NCBI RefSeq assembly: GCF_018863415.1
Contig: NZ_JAHKSN010000005.1
Location: 168,252 to 232,251, forward strand
Origin: Deinococcus aestuarii
GTDB taxonomy: Bacteria > Deinococcota > Deinococci > Deinococcales > Deinococcaceae
DNA: 64,000 nt
Direction of reading: 5' to 3'
In this document: positions 61,302 through 64,000 of the stretch, piece by piece
Layout of the letters: each line of letters opens with the position of its first letter
Position numbering within the stretch: position 1 is the first letter of the stretch
Translations under genes and position numbers: made by a program
Notes under the pieces: model-generated
Told to the model about the DNA's origin: nothing
The model's database searches: none
The model's input: the letters and a program-made list of their open reading frames with translations, nothing else

Positions 61302-62045
61302 TCAGCGCCGCTCGAACGCCTTGAGGTAGTTCTCGCCCACGCCCCGCAGGCTGGTCTGGGCGTAGATCTGGGTCGTGGTAATCCGCTTGTGCCGCAGGAA
61401 CTTCTGCACCTGATCCAGCGGCATCCCGGCGTCGAGCAGGATCGTCGCCACACTCGCCCGCAGCCGGTGGGGCGTGACCTGCTTCTCGATGCCCGCCCGC
61501 CCGGCCGCCGTCTTCACGAGCCGCTGCACCGCCCGGGGCGTGTACTTGTCCTGCCGATTACTCTCGAACAGGTATCCCCTGGTCCGCCCCGCGAGGTGCG
61601 TTCGCAACTCCTGGGCGAGACCCGGCAGGATCGGCACGTACCCGTCGCTGCCCCCCTTGGCGTGCGCGATGTACACCTGGGGTGGGTCCAGCGCCAGATG
61701 CAGGTCCTCGACGCGCAGGTTCACGAATTCGGAGACCCGGGCCCCGGTGTAAAAGAGCGTCTTGACCATCAGCCCATACGGCGCGGAGTGCCGGTAGGCG
61801 TGCTCGATCAGCCGCTCGACCTCGTGCCGGTCCAGGCGGTCCACGGTGCGGCGGCGCTCCCGGGGGGCCTGAAGTCCCAGACTCCTGCGGGCCTGTTCAA
61901 CGACGTGCTTGGTCTGGTCGTAGTCGAGGTGGTGGCGGCGCCACAGCCGGGCGGTCTCCCGGGCGATCTCGTGTAAGGGGAAGTTCGCCTCACCGATCTG
62001 ACCACGAACTTCTGTGGGGTTTCGGTCACTTCTCGGGGCGTCCAC
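61302..62045 (-). CDS. tnpI: Tyrosine recombinase/resolvase of the Tn3-like element (TnpI-type)
   Basis: 247 residues. The N-terminal core-binding part (about 15-75) has HEIARETARLWRRHHLDYDQ. The catalytic domain shows Arg in YTGARVSEFVNLRVEDL, Lys/His in VYIAHAKGGSDGYVPI, the HxxR box in TPHRLRASVATILLDAG, His in FLRHKRITTTQIYAQ and the Tyr nucleophile in the last. It resolves the cointegrate produced by TnpA. The GTG start at 62045 is chosen since no in-frame ATG precedes the domain. Repeats beside the start are possible recombination core sites. TnpA follows after three bases. Confidence 0.92.
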   Translation of the reverse strand: MDAPRSDRNPTEVRGQIGEANFPLHEIARETARLWRRHHLDYDQTKHVVEQARRSLGLQAPRERRRTVDRLDRHEVERLIEHAYRHSAPYGLMVKTLFYTGARVSEFVNLRVEDLHLALDPPQVYIAHAKGGSDGYVPILPGLAQELRTHLAGRTRGYLFESNRQDKYTPRAVQRLVKTAAGRAGIEKQVTPHRLRASVATILLDAGMPLDQVQKFLRHKRITTTQIYAQTSLRGVGENYLKAFERR

Positions 62046-62095
62046 GCCGTAAGCTTACCGTTTGAAGTTCACAGTATGCTCACAGGGCGAACTTC
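61980..62095. promoter_or_regulatory. Candidate TnpI recombination site: two GAAGTTC-GAACTTC pairs
   Basis: GAAGTTC at 61980 pairs with GAACTTC at 62006 across 19 bases, and GAAGTTC at 62064 pairs with GAACTTC at 62089 across 18 bases. The first pair lies within the 5' end of tnpI, the second upstream. Two inverted pairs with nearly equal spacing next to a tyrosine resolvase gene fit a resolution site with core arms. Confidence 0.5.
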
Positions 62096-62103
62096 TCCCC
62101 CTC

Positions 62104-63894
62104 ATGACGATCCCAGACCCAGTGCTTCCTCCCTCCCTGCCCTGGCTCGACGCCCTGCCCGATCCCGGTCTGCTTGTGGACCTCGCGGGTGACGGCCGGG
62201 TCTGCTACGCCAACCCGGCCGCGGCCCGTCACTTCATGCTCGACCTCCCCAGCCTGCGGGGCCGCGCGCTTCAGGACCTCTGGCCCGACCTGGCCTTACA
62301 CCTCGCCTCCCCAGACCCCTGGCCCCGGACCCTTCGGTTGCAGGCTACAGGCCCCTGGGTCTGGGTGGACGTACGGGTTTTTCCCGTAGATGACCTCGTG
62401 GCGGTTCAACTTTCCAACGCCACGGCGCAGCAGGCGGCCGAGGTCCGCGGCGGCGCGCTGTTCGCCCTGGCTGGCGCCCTATCACGGGCCCTGACCGCCG
62501 AGGAGGCCGCGGGCGTCGTGCTGGGGCAGGGTCTCGCCGCCCTGGGCGCCGCGACCGGCAGCGTGTTCGTGCTGGACGCCGAGCGGGAAGACCTGGTCTT
62601 CGCGGGCTCCGTCGGGTACGACGAGGCGTACATGGGGAGCTGGCGACGCTTTCCGCTCTCGGCCCCGACGCTGCTGGGCGACGCTGTGCGAGCAGGGGAG
62701 CCACTGTTCCTGAGCACGGCTGAGGTGGACGCCCGCTATCCCCACCTCCAGGTGCAGCGCACGGTGCCCACCCGGTCGGTCGCGGCGTTGCCCCTGCTGT
62801 TCGGGGGGCAGGCGGTGGGGGTGATGAACTTCGGCTTCGCCGCCGAACACGCCCTCGAACATGCGGAGCGGCTGTTCCTGCTGGCGCTGGCCGAGGGGCT
62901 CGCTCAGGCCCTGGAGCGGGCCCGGCTGCAAGGGGCGCAGGAGCGCGCTCACGAGCGGGCCATCCTCCTCGCGGACGCTGGGGAACTCCTCACCGCCAGC
63001 GCTGACCCGCAGGCGGTGCTCGATCACCTCGCGCACCTGGTCGTGCCCACGGTCGCGGACTGGTGCACGGTCGCCCTCCCCGACGGGCAGGGCCTCCTCA
63101 GCCTGCGCGCCACCGCCCACCGCGATCCCCAGAAGGTGGAGGTGTTGCGGCGTTTCCGGGAGCGGGTGCCCATCCGGGTGGACGACGACCACCCGCTTGC
63201 CCGGGTCCTGCACACTGGGGAGGTCTTCCTGCTCCCCGAGCTGGAGGACGTGGCCTCGACGATGCCCGGGAACCTCCACGAGCAGGACTTCACTGAGACC
63301 ACCGCGGCGGTGAGCGCGCGCTCCATCCTCGCCGTGCCCCTGATCGCACGGGGCGAGGTGCTGGGGGTGCTCAGCCTCGTCTCCCAGACGCCCGGCCACT
63401 TCGGCGCCGAAGACCTGCCCTTCACACAGGAGCTCGCACGCCGGGCGGCCCTGGCCCTGGACAACGCCTGGCTCTCCGCCGAGCGTGAGGCGGCCCTGGC
63501 AGAGGCCCGTGCGGAGCGCGCTCGCCTGGCGGCCGTGCTGGAAAACGCGCCCGCCGTGGGCTTCCTCAAGGATCGGGCGGGACGCTACGGCTACGTGAAC
63601 GCCGCCTTCGAGGCCCTGTTCGAGGTGCGGCGCCAGGACGTGCTGGGACGCACCGACTTGGAATTGTTCGGCGAGGCGGTCGGGGGGCCACTGCGCGAGA
63701 ACGACCTGTTCATCCTGTCGGGCGGCACCCCCAGCGACTTCGAGGAGAGCGCCGACACGCCGCGCGGCCGGGTGGTGTACCGCTCGGTCAAGTTCCCGCT
63801 GCCCGGGGAGGACGGCGCGGTGCAGGGCATCGGCGGCCTGTCTCTGGACATCACGGGGCAGCGGGCCGCGCAGGACGCTCTAGAGGCTGTGTAA
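62104..63894 (+). pseudogene. PAS/GAF sensor kinase truncated by an IS element
   Basis: The first 590 or so residues are intact: a PAS-like domain at 10-110 (PDPGLLVDLAGDGRVCYANPA), two GAF domains (about 125-280 and 300-460, ATGSVFVLDAEREDLVF and ADWCTVALPDGQGLLSLRA), a helical linker, then a second PAS at about 475-590 (AVLENAPAVGFLKDRAGRYG, GLSLDITGQRAAQDALE). Related proteins continue into a histidine kinase core. Here the frame enters IS sequence (GAGGCTGTGTAA) and stops after two or three foreign codons. ATG 62104 was chosen; an in-frame TTG upstream is unlikely. It could still make a soluble sensing fragment. Confidence 0.85.
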
Positions 63895-64000
63895 AAGGCG
63901 TTCCAAGTTGAGGGGAGAGGGTCTGTGGTGAGCAGAATGGGGGATGGTGCGACAAGGGTACCCGAGTGATGTCGATGACGAGACGTATCATTTCCTGCTG
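63883..64000 (+). mobile_element. IS5-family-like insertion sequence, left end
   Basis: GAGGCTGTGTAAAAGG at 63883, the pattern of the ends of several IS5-group elements, follows CTAG, a common target of this group. A transposase start lies 61 bases inside. The element runs past the right edge. Confidence 0.7.
63944..64000 (+). CDS. IS5-family-like transposase, N-terminal fragment
   Basis: 19 codons (MVRQGYPSDVDDETYHFLL) before the edge. YPSDVxDxxxxxL is the conserved opening of many IS5/IS4-type transposases. The catalytic domain lies outside the window. Confidence 0.7.
   Translation, partial: MVRQGYPSDVDDETYHFLL

Larger units (their letters stand above)
58279..62103. mobile_element. Tn3-family transposon with tyrosine resolvase (TnpA-TnpI)
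   Basis: Inserted into dinB. It carries a large Tn3-type transposase and a tyrosine recombinase, both on the minus strand, and an inverted-repeat-like left end. I found no matching inverted repeat beyond the TnpI gene, so the right border is not located. The element may have lost that end, or extend beyond the window with the sensor gene as a passenger. The stated right limit is only the end of identified element DNA. Confidence 0.75.

Noticed and set aside
61302..62045. The tyrosine recombinase as a phage or integron integrase
   Set aside because: It is three bases from a Tn3-type transposase gene on the same strand, has resolvase-like size and no attachment site or tRNA nearby.

Overview
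The window reads as part of a Deinococcus plasmid or megaplasmid. Base composition is very GC-rich. At the left end a parAB locus sits beside a RepA-type initiator with a bank of iterons. Several genes have a TANNNT -10 hexamer only 5-7 nt before the start codon, the leaderless arrangement common in Deinococcus. Many proteins are Deinococcus-like. Species and replicon were not identified by any search.

Layout. 1-3.0 kb: parB/parA (minus), repA (plus), ten iterons and an AT-rich stretch, which together make a replication origin. 3.3-10.1 kb: a small membrane protein, a SARP/BTAD-type ATPase regulator and two secreted lipoproteins (a beta-helix-like protein and a subtilase). 10.1-12.9 kb: relics, a second partition locus (ParA plus a ribbon-helix-helix partner with flanking repeats), and a collapsed copy of narB-narK. 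13.0-20.8 kb: a quinate/shikimate-type module (3-dehydroshikimate dehydratase, shikimate dehydrogenase, two IclR regulators) divergent from a tripartite tricarboxylate transporter, with PcaR-box-like operators between them. 20.9-29.6 kb: an envelope-stress-like group (MrpE, YqhA, aquaporin, LEA-like protein, PRC-barrel/DUF2382 protein) ending in a large vWA-repeat-TM-DUF2382 protein. 29.7-37.3 kb: assimilatory nitrate reduction (uroporphyrinogen-III synthase, NirD, NirB, divergent NarB and NarK). 37.4-41.3 kb: DctA and a divergent DcuSR-type two-component system. 42.6-49.2 kb: a decaying tannin/gallate segment (tannase B, nonsense-interrupted tannase, dehydrogenase, frameshifted GalC/LigK-type aldolase, P1 peptidase). 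49.4-57.5 kb: a secreted protein, two SDR-type enzymes, an aldo/keto reductase, a cysteine-repeat lipoprotein, a membrane protein and a multidomain esterase. 57.6-64 kb: dinB with a nonsense codon, truncated by a Tn3-family element (TnpA, TnpI), then a PAS/GAF sensor cut by an IS5-like element running off the window.

Functionally the cargo looks like plant-associated nutrition: aromatic and tannin breakdown, organic acid uptake and nitrate assimilation. The replicon is accumulating pseudogenes: three genes carry a single in-frame TAG, and others show a one-base frameshift, a 14-bp tandem duplication, and Tn/IS truncations. The most unusual intact items are the vWA-repeat-DUF2382 protein next to its DUF2382 relatives, and the lipoprotein with four C-x20-C repeats. 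I found no CRISPR array, rRNA, tRNA or convincing defence system.
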